A DNA stretch of 64,000 nt, from assembly GCA_944326265.1 (NCBI GenBank), contig CALVDE010000001.1, forward strand, positions 310,001-374,000. The letters run 5' to 3'. Position numbers and translations under genes: made by a program. This DNA comes from an uncultured Bacteroidales bacterium (GTDB taxonomy: Bacteria; Bacteroidota; Bacteroidia; Bacteroidales; UBA932). This document shows, one piece after another, positions 18,097 to 25,841 of the stretch. The notes beneath the pieces are model-generated. The model saw nothing but the letters and a program-made list of their open reading frames with translations. It was not told where the DNA came from and did no database searches. Numbering within the stretch: the stretch's first letter is position 1; the number at the start of each line of letters is the position of its first letter.

Positions 18097-19052
18097 CACA
18101 GACAGGAACAACGGCAGTGGTAAGCACTGCAAACAAGGTGGCGCAAGTCAAGCCGCCAAAGAAGATTGACATTCTTAAGTCAACGCTTAATGCGCCCTCA
18201 GTGATGGCGCAGTTTCAAAACGCGCTCAATAAGAACGCCTCTACATTTGTAGCGTCCATTATTGACCTCTATAACAGCGATTCCAAGCTCCAGCTCTGTG
18301 AGCCTAAGCAGGTTGTCATGGAGGCCCTTAAGGCGGCAACGCTTCACCTCCCGATCAACAGATCTCTGGGGTATGCCTACATCATTCCTTTCAACAACAA
18401 TAAGAAAGTCCAGTACACTGATGAGAAAGGACAGCTGAAAGAACGCTGGGAGAAAGTCATGGAGCCTACCTTTCAGATGGGCTACAAGGGCTATATCCAG
18501 CTTGCAATGCGGACAGGGCAGTACAAGACAATTAATGCCGATGTGGTGTATGAGGGAGAGCTGAAAAAGACAAATAAGCTGACAGGTGAGATTTCCTTTG
18601 ACGGAGAAAAGACAAGTGATGTCGTGATTGGATACTTCTGCTATTTTGAGCTGCTTAACGGCTTCTCAAAGACATTGTACATGACAGTAGAAGAGGTGGC
18701 CAGACATGCAAAGAAGTACTCAAAGGCTATTAAGGGAGACAACAAGGTGACTGTTGAGAGCCTGATGAAGCTTGCTTCTCTTCCTGTGACGAGCGACACC
18801 ACTGCTGTCGGCTGGCTGGGTAACTTTCACAGCATGGCGGTGAAGACGGTAATACGCAATTTACTGGGTAAATACGGCTATCTGTCAGTGGAGATTCAGA
18901 ACGCGATGATAGACGATGAGAATGGAGACAGTGCCGTTAATGAAACGAAGTCTGCTGACAGGGAGACGGTAGACATGACGGAAGTGAGTTATGAGGAGGT
19001 TGCTCCGGCAGCGGAGCAGGGGCCTCAGAATGAGATTGAGCCAGGTTACTAA
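18093..19052 (+). CDS. recT: RecT-family single-strand annealing protein
   Basis: 319 residues. Typical RecT sequence: FVASIIDLYNSDSKLQLCEP, then VVMEALKAATLHLPINRSLGYAYIIPFNN and FQMGYKGYIQLAMRTGQYKTINADVVYEGEL (positions about 48-150). A Glu-rich, weakly conserved tail follows, as in other RecT proteins. It anneals complementary single strands during phage recombination. Its usual partner RecE/exonuclease is absent. The neighbours are an SbcC-like ATPase and an MBL-fold protein. Confidence 0.92.
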   Translation: MTQTGTTAVVSTANKVAQVKPPKKIDILKSTLNAPSVMAQFQNALNKNASTFVASIIDLYNSDSKLQLCEPKQVVMEALKAATLHLPINRSLGYAYIIPFNNNKKVQYTDEKGQLKERWEKVMEPTFQMGYKGYIQLAMRTGQYKTINADVVYEGELKKTNKLTGEISFDGEKTSDVVIGYFCYFELLNGFSKTLYMTVEEVARHAKKYSKAIKGDNKVTVESLMKLASLPVTSDTTAVGWLGNFHSMAVKTVIRNLLGKYGYLSVEIQNAMIDDENGDSAVNETKSADRETVDMTEVSYEEVAPAAEQGPQNEIEPGY

Positions 19053-19064
19053 AGAGATTTTGTT

Positions 19065-19805
19065 ATGCTGATGAAAGTATTGGGGTCAAGCAGTTCCGGC
19101 AACTGCTACATAATTGAGAATGACAGTGAGGCTCTTGTCATTGAGGCAGGGGTGCGCTTTGTCGAGGTCAAGAAAGCACTGGGTTTCAATATCCGCAAAG
19201 TGTCCGGCTGCTTGATCTCTCATCGGCACAAAGATCATGCGAAGTACATCAAGGCTTTCGTTGACAGCGGCATTACAACTCTGGCACTTGAAGAAGTTTG
19301 GGTATCGAGTGGTGTGTCGGGTAGCCGTGCATGTCGGATAGTGCCGGGCAGAGGCTATAAGCTGGGCAGATTCAAGGTGCTTCCGTTCCGGGCAAATCAT
19401 GATGTGCCTTGTGTCGGCTACTTGATAGAGCACCCTGAGACGGGGCGGATTATGTTTCTCACAGATAGCTGTGCTTGTGATTATCAGTTTGTTGGGCTTA
19501 ACCACATAATGATAGAGTGCAATTATTCTATGCCCAGGCTCATAGAGGCCATAGCGGCTGGTAGGACACTTGCCTCACAGAGGGAGAGGCTGATGAGTTC
19601 TCACATGGACCTGGATACATGTAAGGAATATCTGGGAGAAACTAATCTTGATTATGTCAGCGATATAGTCTTGCTGCATTTGTCAGAGAATAACAGTGAT
19701 GAGAGGCATTTCATCTCAGAGGTAGAGAGGCAGACGGGCAAGATAGTGTATGCCGCCAGGCCGGGTTTGGAAATAGACTTCAATAATGCGATATGGCAAA
19801 ACTGA
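19065..19805 (+). CDS. MBL-fold metallohydrolase, possible nuclease
   Basis: 246 residues. SHRHKDHAKYI (about 52-62) is the HxHxDH metal motif, preceded by GSSSSGNCYIIE at the N-terminus as in the YycJ/RNase-J-like branch. A later His in FRANHDVPC and Asp in MFLTDSC complete the site. It lies directly after recT in a row of recombination genes, so a DNA-processing exonuclease role is plausible. Hydrolase activity is inferred only from the fold. An alternative ATG at 19071 is possible. Confidence 0.8.
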   Translation: MLMKVLGSSSSGNCYIIENDSEALVIEAGVRFVEVKKALGFNIRKVSGCLISHRHKDHAKYIKAFVDSGITTLALEEVWVSSGVSGSRACRIVPGRGYKLGRFKVLPFRANHDVPCVGYLIEHPETGRIMFLTDSCACDYQFVGLNHIMIECNYSMPRLIEAIAAGRTLASQRERLMSSHMDLDTCKEYLGETNLDYVSDIVLLHLSENNSDERHFISEVERQTGKIVYAARPGLEIDFNNAIWQN

Positions 19806-20224
19806 TGGTTGAAAAGAAACGTGGGCTGTTCAATCTTAGGCCGTTGTATGACTGGTTTGTCAGCCAGTTGGACGGATTATACAGAATTGAGGTCAGAAAG
19901 GTCAGAAAGCCCAGGAGCAATGATCAGAACGGCTGGCTGTGGGGATGTATATATCCGATGCTTCTTGATGCTCTGATAGATGCTGGCTGGGAGTTTGTCA
20001 GCGTGGAACAGGTTCATGAGTTCTTCAAGTCACAGATGACGGCAGATAAGGTAGTCAACAAGCATACGGGGGAAGTTATAGAGTTCCCCGGGTCAACTGC
20101 AACAATGGATACGGTGACATTCTCAACTTATTGTGAGAAATTGCGTGAATACGCTTTGGAGTACCTGAATGTGGAGATTCCTGATCCTGACAAATACTGG
20201 AGATGTCATGAAGAGGATTCCTAA
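19793..20224 (+). CDS. NinB-like recombination protein
   Basis: 143 residues. RKPRSNDQNGWLWGCIYPML matches the RSxDQNxxLW signature of NinB (lambda recombination mediator), and STATMDTVTFSTYCEKLREY fits the C-terminal part. Length is close to lambda NinB (146). It overlaps the MBL gene by 13 bp. The call rests on short motifs. Confidence 0.55.
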   Translation: MAKLMVEKKRGLFNLRPLYDWFVSQLDGLYRIEVRKVRKPRSNDQNGWLWGCIYPMLLDALIDAGWEFVSVEQVHEFFKSQMTADKVVNKHTGEVIEFPGSTATMDTVTFSTYCEKLREYALEYLNVEIPDPDKYWRCHEEDS

Positions 20225-20372
20225 CTGGGTTGTCGCGGACCTGATACGCATTCTCCCTGTACTTATTGACAATCTACAGCCTGGCAAGAAGAGCACAAGG
20301 GTCATGAACTCCGTAAGAATAACGAAGAAAATCATTTATAAACTTAAAACATTACAAGATGAGAAAAATTGA
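20208..20372 (+). CDS. Small basic phage protein
   Basis: 54 residues starting MKRIPNWVVADLIRILPVL. Basic and helical. It overlaps the NinB-like gene (stop 20224) and the DGR target gene (start 20359) at both ends, which supports a real coupled gene. No function assigned. Confidence 0.5.
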   Translation: MKRIPNWVVADLIRILPVLIDNLQPGKKSTRVMNSVRITKKIIYKLKTLQDEKN

Positions 20373-21000
20373 AATTACACTTGAACAAGTCATGGAGGCT
20401 TACAAGCGATCAAGATGCGGACATGCAAAAAAAGTCCTGGAGGATCTGTTTGGAAAGGAAGCATGTGGTGTGAATGTCCCCACGCTGGATGATTACAGGA
20501 CAATCAGAAGTTATGAGGATGCCTGCAAGGCATTGGGAATGCCGCCAGTCCTTAGTAATAATCTGAAAGTGGTAAACAGCAGAGATAAGATCGTGGCCCC
20601 ATGTTTACCAAAGCATATCGTCGCTCTAATGAAGTTGGAGACTATTAGCCGTGCTTTATGGGGCCGTAATTTTGAGCCACAGCCGGATCCAGAGGGCTCG
20701 AAATGGTACTACTATCCATTTTTCGCGCTATACACAAAAAAGGAGATAGAAAATATGAGTGAAGAAGATCGTAAGAATCTTCGGGGGGCCCTCCTGGGTG
20801 GTAGTTCGGACTATGGGACGAATGCCGGGTTCGGTTGTCTGAACTCGATTAATCGGTCCTCGGATGCGAGTGCGTATTGTGGGTTCCGCTTGTGCCAGGA
20901 AACGGAAGAGAAAGCGGAATATTTCGGAAAGCAGTTCCTGGATCTCTGGGCTGACTATCTCTCTTTCAACTTCAATGTAACTCATGAAAATGTAAAATAG
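20359..21000 (+). CDS. DGR-diversified lectin-like protein (remote target)
   Basis: 213 residues. The N-terminus MRKIEITLEQVMEAY and the middle (ALWGRNFEPQPDPEGSKWYY, then YPFFALYTKKEIENMSEE) lead to a C-type-lectin/formylglycine-type fold in which residues 143-180 are the variable region (GGSSDYGTNAGFGCL, then NRSSDASAYCGFRLC). A conserved tail follows (EKAEYFGKQFLDLWADYL), so the VR is not at the very C-terminus. No signal peptide. From memory, relatives are common in Bacteroides phages. It lies among recombination genes, not tail genes. Confidence 0.85.
   Translation: MRKIEITLEQVMEAYKRSRCGHAKKVLEDLFGKEACGVNVPTLDDYRTIRSYEDACKALGMPPVLSNNLKVVNSRDKIVAPCLPKHIVALMKLETISRALWGRNFEPQPDPEGSKWYYYPFFALYTKKEIENMSEEDRKNLRGALLGGSSDYGTNAGFGCLNSINRSSDASAYCGFRLCQETEEKAEYFGKQFLDLWADYLSFNFNVTHENVK
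20785..20896 (+). repeat. DGR variable repeat VR2
   Basis: 112 bp aligning without gaps to TR 61812-61923. I count 10 differences, all at TR adenines (A to G seven times, A to T three times). The last seven bases TTGTGCC differ from TR TTATACC at two adenines that VR1 changes identically. Confidence 0.93.
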
Positions 21001-21006
21001 TACGCC

Positions 21007-21456
21007 ATGAAAGATGTGATGCTTGCAGATACCCCTATAGAGGAAAGGGAGAGAATCTTGCGTGACAGCTGCGACAAGATTGTCGAGAAGAATTATACCA
21101 AAAAATTCTCTCAGTCGGAGATGAATGAAAAGCGGATGGAACTGGCAGATGTGTCTATCAGGATTGCAGAACTGGATCAGGAACTTGCAGAAATCCGCGC
21201 TGACTTCAAGGGCCGTATCAAACCGCTTGTTGAGAGGCTTGCGAAAATAAGAGATGAGATTAAGGCCGGAGGCGCGTATGTGTTGGGAGAGTGCTTTCAG
21301 TTCATAGATGTTGATGAGGGCAAGTCGGCTATCTATACCCCGGAGGGGTACAAGATTGAAGAGAGGGACTTGAAGCCTGGGGACCGTGTAATGACAATTC
21401 ATCAGCAGATACGTAAGGGTAGCGATGTCTTTAGCAGGACAGGAACGGATGATTAA
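21007..21456 (+). CDS. Hypothetical early phage protein, coiled-coil
   Basis: 149 residues. The central part (MELADVSIRIAELDQELAEI, then RADFKGRIKPLVERLAKIRDE) is a long amphipathic helix. The C-terminus (YKIEERDLKPGDRVMTIHQQ) looks like a small beta domain. It begins 6 bp after the TAG of the DGR target gene, so they share a transcript. No family name recognised. Confidence 0.5.
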   Translation: MKDVMLADTPIEERERILRDSCDKIVEKNYTKKFSQSEMNEKRMELADVSIRIAELDQELAEIRADFKGRIKPLVERLAKIRDEIKAGGAYVLGECFQFIDVDEGKSAIYTPEGYKIEERDLKPGDRVMTIHQQIRKGSDVFSRTGTDD

Positions 21457-21474
21457 CTATAAAAACAAATCAAA

Positions 21475-22245
21475 ATGGAAACACTGGAAAAAATTAGTGA
21501 ACGCGGTTTGACCGTAAACATTGAGAACTACACAGGCGAAAAGCCTATTGAGATTGTGTACCGTGAGGGTGCTGCACCAAAATCGCCTAATCCACTTGAA
21601 ACAAAAGAGCCGGAAAAGGTAGGTGTTACAGGTGTTATCTCCACCCCGTTTGACTGGCTGGAGAAGCGCATTGATACTATTGACCAGAAAAAGGCTAATG
21701 TGAAAGTGGACCGTGAAAAAATGACGATCACACTTACCGTGAATGAGGATGATTACTACAAGAAAAACACTTTCGTAGGAAAGGTTGAGTTTTCAGAAGC
21801 CTTTGAAAAGTTCGGTATCAATGATGCCAGTACTGGTTGGATTCCGGCAAAGCTGGGGCAGTTCTTACGCATTAACCGTGTGCTGTTTTCCGACAAAGAA
21901 GAGTGTATGAAACTTGTTTCTCAACTCAAAAACTTTTCGGCTAAGGCAAAGGCTGAAATCCAAAAGCAGCATGATCCGTCCGGCTCTATGGCTGATGTGT
22001 ACCGTCAAGAGGTGGAAAGCAACTTGCCGAAGAGTTTCACTATCAATGTTGCTATCTTCAAGGGAACTGCAAAGACACCCATTGAGATAGAGTTTGACCA
22101 CTATCTGAAAGACGGTGAAGTGCTGTTACAGCTTGTTTCTCCGGGCGCAAATGAATTGGCGGAAAGCTACCGTGACAGTTGCATTGACGATGTTCTGACA
22201 AAGATCAAAGCCATTGCGCCAAATATAGCCATTATGGAGATCTAA
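21475..22245 (+). CDS. Conserved hypothetical phage protein
   Basis: 256 residues with no transmembrane segment. It includes FDWLEKRIDTIDQKKANVKV and a C-terminal half with alternating strands (KSFTINVAIFKGTAKTPIEI). The codon usage is cleaner and more host-like than its neighbours. Its place just before the initiator-like gene suggests a DNA-metabolism role, but nothing diagnostic is visible. Confidence 0.5.
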   Translation: METLEKISERGLTVNIENYTGEKPIEIVYREGAAPKSPNPLETKEPEKVGVTGVISTPFDWLEKRIDTIDQKKANVKVDREKMTITLTVNEDDYYKKNTFVGKVEFSEAFEKFGINDASTGWIPAKLGQFLRINRVLFSDKEECMKLVSQLKNFSAKAKAEIQKQHDPSGSMADVYRQEVESNLPKSFTINVAIFKGTAKTPIEIEFDHYLKDGEVLLQLVSPGANELAESYRDSCIDDVLTKIKAIAPNIAIMEI

Positions 22246-22290
22246 AATCAAATCCGGGTGGGGTCATCCCCACCCTTGCTACTGAGGATT

Positions 22291-23169
22291 ATGGGCGTTG
22301 AAAAAAGAAAGTCCTTTGTCTTCAACCTTGAATGGATGGAAGTGCTGGAGGATTATCCGAGGGAGGTCAGATACGAGGTGTTGGATGCCATAATTGGGTA
22401 TGCGCAATCGGGAACACTTATCGAAATGAAACCTTTGGCTAAAATGGCATTTTCCTTTATCAGGAAAGAAATGGACTATAACGAAAAGAAATATGAAGAA
22501 TCCCGTATTCGTAGAGTTGAGGCTGGCAAGAAAGGCGGCAGAGGAAATTCAAAGTGCAAGGAAAACGAGACAGACAAAGCAATGCTAAGCAATGAAAGCA
22601 ATGCTTTACAAGAAAAGCAATGCTTAGCGGAAAAAGCAATGCTAAGCAATGAAAGCTATATTGTAAATGTAAATGGTAATGTAAATGATAATGTTTATAA
22701 AGAAAATGTAGAAAAGAAAGACAAGCTTTCTTTCCATGCGCAAAATCCAGACAAAGATTCTTTGCATACGAGTAGTGAAATACCACCGCCATTAACCTGG
22801 GAGCAAGAGGCGAAAGCGGAAAAAGCGAAGAAGTACAAGTACGCCGAATTTGTCTCCCTTACAAGGGATGAATACGCAAAACTATGTGCCCAATACTCCG
22901 ACGAGGGGGCGAAAAGGATGATAGAGATACTTGACAATTACAAAGGTGCAAATGGAAAAAGGTACAAGTCGGATTACAGGGCTATCCTTAACTGGGTAGT
23001 AGACAGATATAACGAAGAACAACAAAATGGAAATAAACGGAAAACAAACGACAGAGGATATGTTGCTCAGAACGGTGCTGGACGGCAAGAGACAGCAGGG
23101 CAAACTGGCCCCGAAAATGATAGCGGAGGAAATCATAAAGCACAGGATGACTATTCTGCAAGGTTCTAA
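22291..23169 (+). CDS. Replication initiator-like protein containing the putative origin
   Basis: 292 residues from MGVEKRKSFVFNLEWMEVLE. An ATG at 22258 would add 11 residues. The first 100 residues resemble the DUF6291-type N-terminus of phage replication proteins (LEDYPREVRYEVLDAIIGYA, then MKPLAKMAFSFIRKEMDYNE and EAGKKGG). The middle is low complexity and encoded by 19-bp DNA repeats. The C-terminal YAKLCAQYSDEGAKRMIEIL and RYKSDYRAILNWVVDRYNEE resembles DnaD-like ends. The next gene is a DnaC-like loader, so the pair mirrors lambda O/P. Confidence 0.68.
   Translation: MGVEKRKSFVFNLEWMEVLEDYPREVRYEVLDAIIGYAQSGTLIEMKPLAKMAFSFIRKEMDYNEKKYEESRIRRVEAGKKGGRGNSKCKENETDKAMLSNESNALQEKQCLAEKAMLSNESYIVNVNGNVNDNVYKENVEKKDKLSFHAQNPDKDSLHTSSEIPPPLTWEQEAKAEKAKKYKYAEFVSLTRDEYAKLCAQYSDEGAKRMIEILDNYKGANGKRYKSDYRAILNWVVDRYNEEQQNGNKRKTNDRGYVAQNGAGRQETAGQTGPENDSGGNHKAQDDYSARF
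22576..22656 (+). repeat. Four 19-bp iterons, putative replication origin
   Basis: AAAGCAATGCT begins at 22576, 22595, 22614 and 22633, exactly 19 bp apart, with a fifth partial AAAGC at 22652. Copies 1 and 4 are identical over 24 bp. The core AGCA-A-TGCT is a near-dyad. Because 19 is not a multiple of three, the repeat is conserved as DNA and not as protein. Directly downstream (22657-22720) is an AT-rich tract with three GTAAATG copies (22663, 22669, 22681), fitting an unwinding element. Confidence 0.72.
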
Positions 23170-23824
23170 GTATAATCTTAAGGATCAGGCTGAATACGAG
23201 GCACATTTCAGGCTTGTGCGTTCAATCGGTGACAATTATATGCTCAGAGAACTGTCAAACTTCCAGATAGATGAACACAATGCGAATGTTATAAAGTTTC
23301 TGATATATTATTTCAACTCATGTGAGTTGGCCGAGAGCGTCTTCCCAGATGAGCACTACAAGATACACAAGAATATTCTGCTTATCGGTGAGCCGGGGAC
23401 AGGAAAGACAATGCTTATGCAGATATTCTCTGATTATCTTAAGATCACAAAGAATGACAGCTATTTCCGTAACATCAGCATTACCCAGCTGATGAACTAC
23501 TATAAGATCCACGGGCACATAGACAAGTACACTTATAACGAGAATGCAAATGCAAAATCTTTTGAGGGAGCACCTGTCAATGTCTGTCTGAATGATCTTG
23601 GCCTCATGACGGAAAACCAGAAGTCATACGGTACCACACTGACCCAGGTGACGGATGAGTTCCTGTTTGCAAGATACGAGATTTATCAGCAGCAGGGACG
23701 AAAATACCACATTACAAGCAATCTGTCTGTCCGTAATCTTAAAGATAGGTTTGAGGAGCGTCTGATTGACAGATTCAAGAGCTTCAATGTCGTTGAGCTC
23801 AGAGGAGGGAGCAGGAGGCGATGA
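23027..23824 (+). CDS. DnaC-like helicase loader ATPase
   Basis: 265 residues. Walker A is GEPGTGKTM (about 115-123), Walker B is VNVCLNDLG (about 183-191), sensor-type ITSN is near 228, and an Arg-rich end RFEERLIDRFKSFNVVEL follows. This is the AAA+ layout of DnaC/IstB/P-like loaders. The ATG at 23027 gives a 143-bp overlap with the upstream initiator gene in another frame. Internal ATGs at 23117 and 23147 would shorten it. The last 4 bp overlap the methyltransferase gene. Confidence 0.8.
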   Translation: MEINGKQTTEDMLLRTVLDGKRQQGKLAPKMIAEEIIKHRMTILQGSKYNLKDQAEYEAHFRLVRSIGDNYMLRELSNFQIDEHNANVIKFLIYYFNSCELAESVFPDEHYKIHKNILLIGEPGTGKTMLMQIFSDYLKITKNDSYFRNISITQLMNYYKIHGHIDKYTYNENANAKSFEGAPVNVCLNDLGLMTENQKSYGTTLTQVTDEFLFARYEIYQQQGRKYHITSNLSVRNLKDRFEERLIDRFKSFNVVELRGGSRRR

Positions 23825-24312
23825 ATACAAGTTTTGAAAGATGCGCCAATACCACTGATGAGTGGTACACCCCGAAGTGGATTATTGATGCGCTTGGTGA
23901 ATTTGATCTGGATCCCTGTGCCCCGGAGCATCGTCTGTGGAATACCGCGAAAAGGCATATAACGGCCAAAGAGGACGGTCTGAAAAATCCGTGGGGGGGG
24001 GTAAGAGTATGGCTCAATCCGCCTTATTCAAGGCCTGTAATAGAACGTTTTGTGGCCAAAATGGTGGAAAACAACAACGGGATTGCGTTGCTTTTCAACA
24101 GATGCGACAGCAGGATGTTTCAGGACCTTATTTTCCCGAACGCGGAGGCCATCATGTTTGTGAGAGGGCGGATAAAGTTCTACAGGCCGGACGGTACGCA
24201 GGGTGAAAGTCCTGGATGTGGAAGTGTTCTCATAGCGTTTGGAAGAGATAACGCGGATGCTCTGGAACGGTCGAATATACCAGGTAAATTCATAAGATTA
24301 AAAAATCATTGA
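23821..24312 (+). CDS. Phage DNA N6-adenine methyltransferase (Dam type)
   Basis: 163 residues. DEWYTPKWIIDALGEFDLDP near the N-terminus and the catalytic NPPY in VWLNPPYSRP (about 64-67) are hallmarks of the phage Dam family. GRIKFYRPDG and SVLIAFGRDN complete the fold. A run of nine G (23993-24001) encodes WGG just before the catalytic motif. A one-base length change would destroy the enzyme, suggesting possible phase variation. It may protect phage DNA from restriction. Confidence 0.87.
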   Translation: MNTSFERCANTTDEWYTPKWIIDALGEFDLDPCAPEHRLWNTAKRHITAKEDGLKNPWGGVRVWLNPPYSRPVIERFVAKMVENNNGIALLFNRCDSRMFQDLIFPNAEAIMFVRGRIKFYRPDGTQGESPGCGSVLIAFGRDNADALERSNIPGKFIRLKNH

Positions 24313-24316
24313 AACC

Positions 24317-24790
24317 ATGAAAAAGGTTATTGAAAAGAAAAAAATCGTATTGACATTAAGCAGGACATTCCCATCGTGGCACCGTTTCTTGTCGGGTGAG
24401 TTGACGGGTTTTGCGGAAGCATTGAGAAGCGGACAGAAGATCCATACCATCAGGGAGGATGCGAAACATCTTTGGCCGAAAAAATATGAGGAAATTGTAT
24501 TCGGCAGGAAATATCTGTCAGTAAGAGAGTGGACGGGTAAGCCTTATAACTCCGAACAGAGGGAACTGGCCAGGTATGATGAGATCGGACTGCAGAGAGT
24601 AAGTATGTTCAGGTCTGTCGGAGATGAGCCGATGCTGAGGGTGTATGTAGACGGTAAGGAAGTTTCTGTAGAGGATGTTGCACGGAATGACGGGATGGAT
24701 GTGGAGGATTTTACAGAGTGGTTTTTCCACGGGGGAGGTCCGGCAAGCTTTGAGGGTGTAATCATTCATTTCACAAAATTCAGATACTGA
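24317..24790 (+). CDS. ASCH-like hypothetical protein
   Basis: 157 residues. GQKIHTIREDAKHLWPKKYE, then YLSVREWTGKPYNSEQREL resembles the KxHTIR and RxW elements of ASCH/PUA-like RNA-binding domains. No catalytic motif. The stop overlaps the next ATG by one base. Tentative. Confidence 0.45.
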   Translation: MKKVIEKKKIVLTLSRTFPSWHRFLSGELTGFAEALRSGQKIHTIREDAKHLWPKKYEEIVFGRKYLSVREWTGKPYNSEQRELARYDEIGLQRVSMFRSVGDEPMLRVYVDGKEVSVEDVARNDGMDVEDFTEWFFHGGGPASFEGVIIHFTKFRY

Positions 24791-25515
24791 TGGAGATAAA
24801 GGGTAAGGTGCATTGTCTCTTTGAACAGTCGGGGACGTTTAAAAATGAATTTATCAAGATGGGCATTATGGCTGAGGATTATGACATTCAGAACAATTTT
24901 GGCCAGACGGATCATCTCATAGACTTGTTTTTGGAAATTGAAAATGCCTATGAGAATTTACCAAGTGTATTTGACGGCATGGGGAGAGACGATTTGGCTT
25001 TAGCCTTTTTCCCTTGTATTTATTTCAGTGCGTTAAGTCAGATGGCATTCAGCTTTTCATGTGTGAATTATAGAAAATTGAATATCAGGGAGAAAACAGA
25101 CAAAATATTGGAAAGGTCTTCTAACAGGGAGTATTTTTTCCGCATGGCTGTAAAGATGGTTTCTGTTGCGATGCAGAGGAAGATTCGTATGATTATGGAG
25201 AATCCGTGGGCTGAACAGACTTTTTTAAAGTCTAATTTTATCGCCCCCCCCCAGTTAGTTGACGAGAATAGAATGAGAAGAGGTGATTATTTTGTAAAAC
25301 CAACAGCTTACTGGTTTTTTAATTGCGAGCCAACTCATGGTTGTACTTATCAGTATGATAAAACAAAAAAGACAATAATGTCAAGTAGAAAAGGTGTAAA
25401 AGCTGGTGTATGCAGCGAGGAGCGATCAATGATTAGTCCCGATTATGCAAGAAACTTTATATGTGACTTCATACTGGGTAAAATACAGAATCAATCGCAG
25501 TTATCGCTGTTTTAA
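24790..25515 (+). CDS. Divergent DNA-methyltransferase-like protein
   Basis: 241 residues. HCLFEQSGTFKNEFIKMGIM resembles the AdoMet-loop region of phage cytosine-methyltransferase relatives, LAFFPCIYFSAL resembles their HPPCTYLS active-site loop, and ENPWAEQTFLKSNFIAPPQL, then GDYFVKPTAYWFFNCEP matches a block I recall from the same group. The Pro-Cys pair is kept. A run of nine C (25244-25252) encodes the APP of IAPPQ, so slippage could switch it. Methylation activity is inferred, not shown. Confidence 0.5.
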   Translation: MEIKGKVHCLFEQSGTFKNEFIKMGIMAEDYDIQNNFGQTDHLIDLFLEIENAYENLPSVFDGMGRDDLALAFFPCIYFSALSQMAFSFSCVNYRKLNIREKTDKILERSSNREYFFRMAVKMVSVAMQRKIRMIMENPWAEQTFLKSNFIAPPQLVDENRMRRGDYFVKPTAYWFFNCEPTHGCTYQYDKTKKTIMSSRKGVKAGVCSEERSMISPDYARNFICDFILGKIQNQSQLSLF

Positions 25516-25703
25516 TGGGAAATGTCATGAGTAGAAACGAAGAATTGAAAGAAAGTCTGGGCGAAGAGCTGTGCGCATATTGTCCGTGGCGTAGAGGTGA
25601 AATAGATCATTTGTCAGATACTCAATGTGATGGATTATATTGCGATGATGCGCTTGAAGAGTTTCTGGATGATAACAAAGAATACTTTGACAGCGATGAA
25701 TAA
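25515..25703 (+). CDS. Small Cys-containing phage protein
   Basis: 62 residues, acidic, with CAYCPWRRGEIDH and QCDGLYCDD giving four Cys in two pairs, possibly zinc-binding. The ATG overlaps the previous stop by one base. MSRNEE at 25527 is an alternative start. No function assigned. Confidence 0.5.
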   Translation: MGNVMSRNEELKESLGEELCAYCPWRRGEIDHLSDTQCDGLYCDDALEEFLDDNKEYFDSDE

Positions 25704-25836
25704 CGATAAGCATTGTAGCAAGTGTAAGCACTTCTGGAGCAATCCGAAAGTCGGTCAGATGTATTGCTGTAAGCTGGCAAGGCGTATAACAGCGAGAAAG
25801 AAAGCATGTAAGTATTATCAACAAAACAAACAATAA
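25696..25836 (+). CDS. Small zinc-ribbon-like protein
   Basis: 46 residues from MNNDKHCSKCKHFW, with CSKC, CC and a final CKYY (five Cys). It overlaps the previous gene by 8 bp. A similar 57-residue Cys-rich protein lies at 35216. Both resemble short phage proteins with a CxxCKH start, role unknown. Confidence 0.5.
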   Translation: MNNDKHCSKCKHFWSNPKVGQMYCCKLARRITARKKACKYYQQNKQ

Positions 25837-25841
25837 GTAGA

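Noticed and set aside
22576-22656. CRISPR-like repeat array
   Set aside because: The 19-bp units are directly tandem with no unique spacers, and they lie inside a coding gene.
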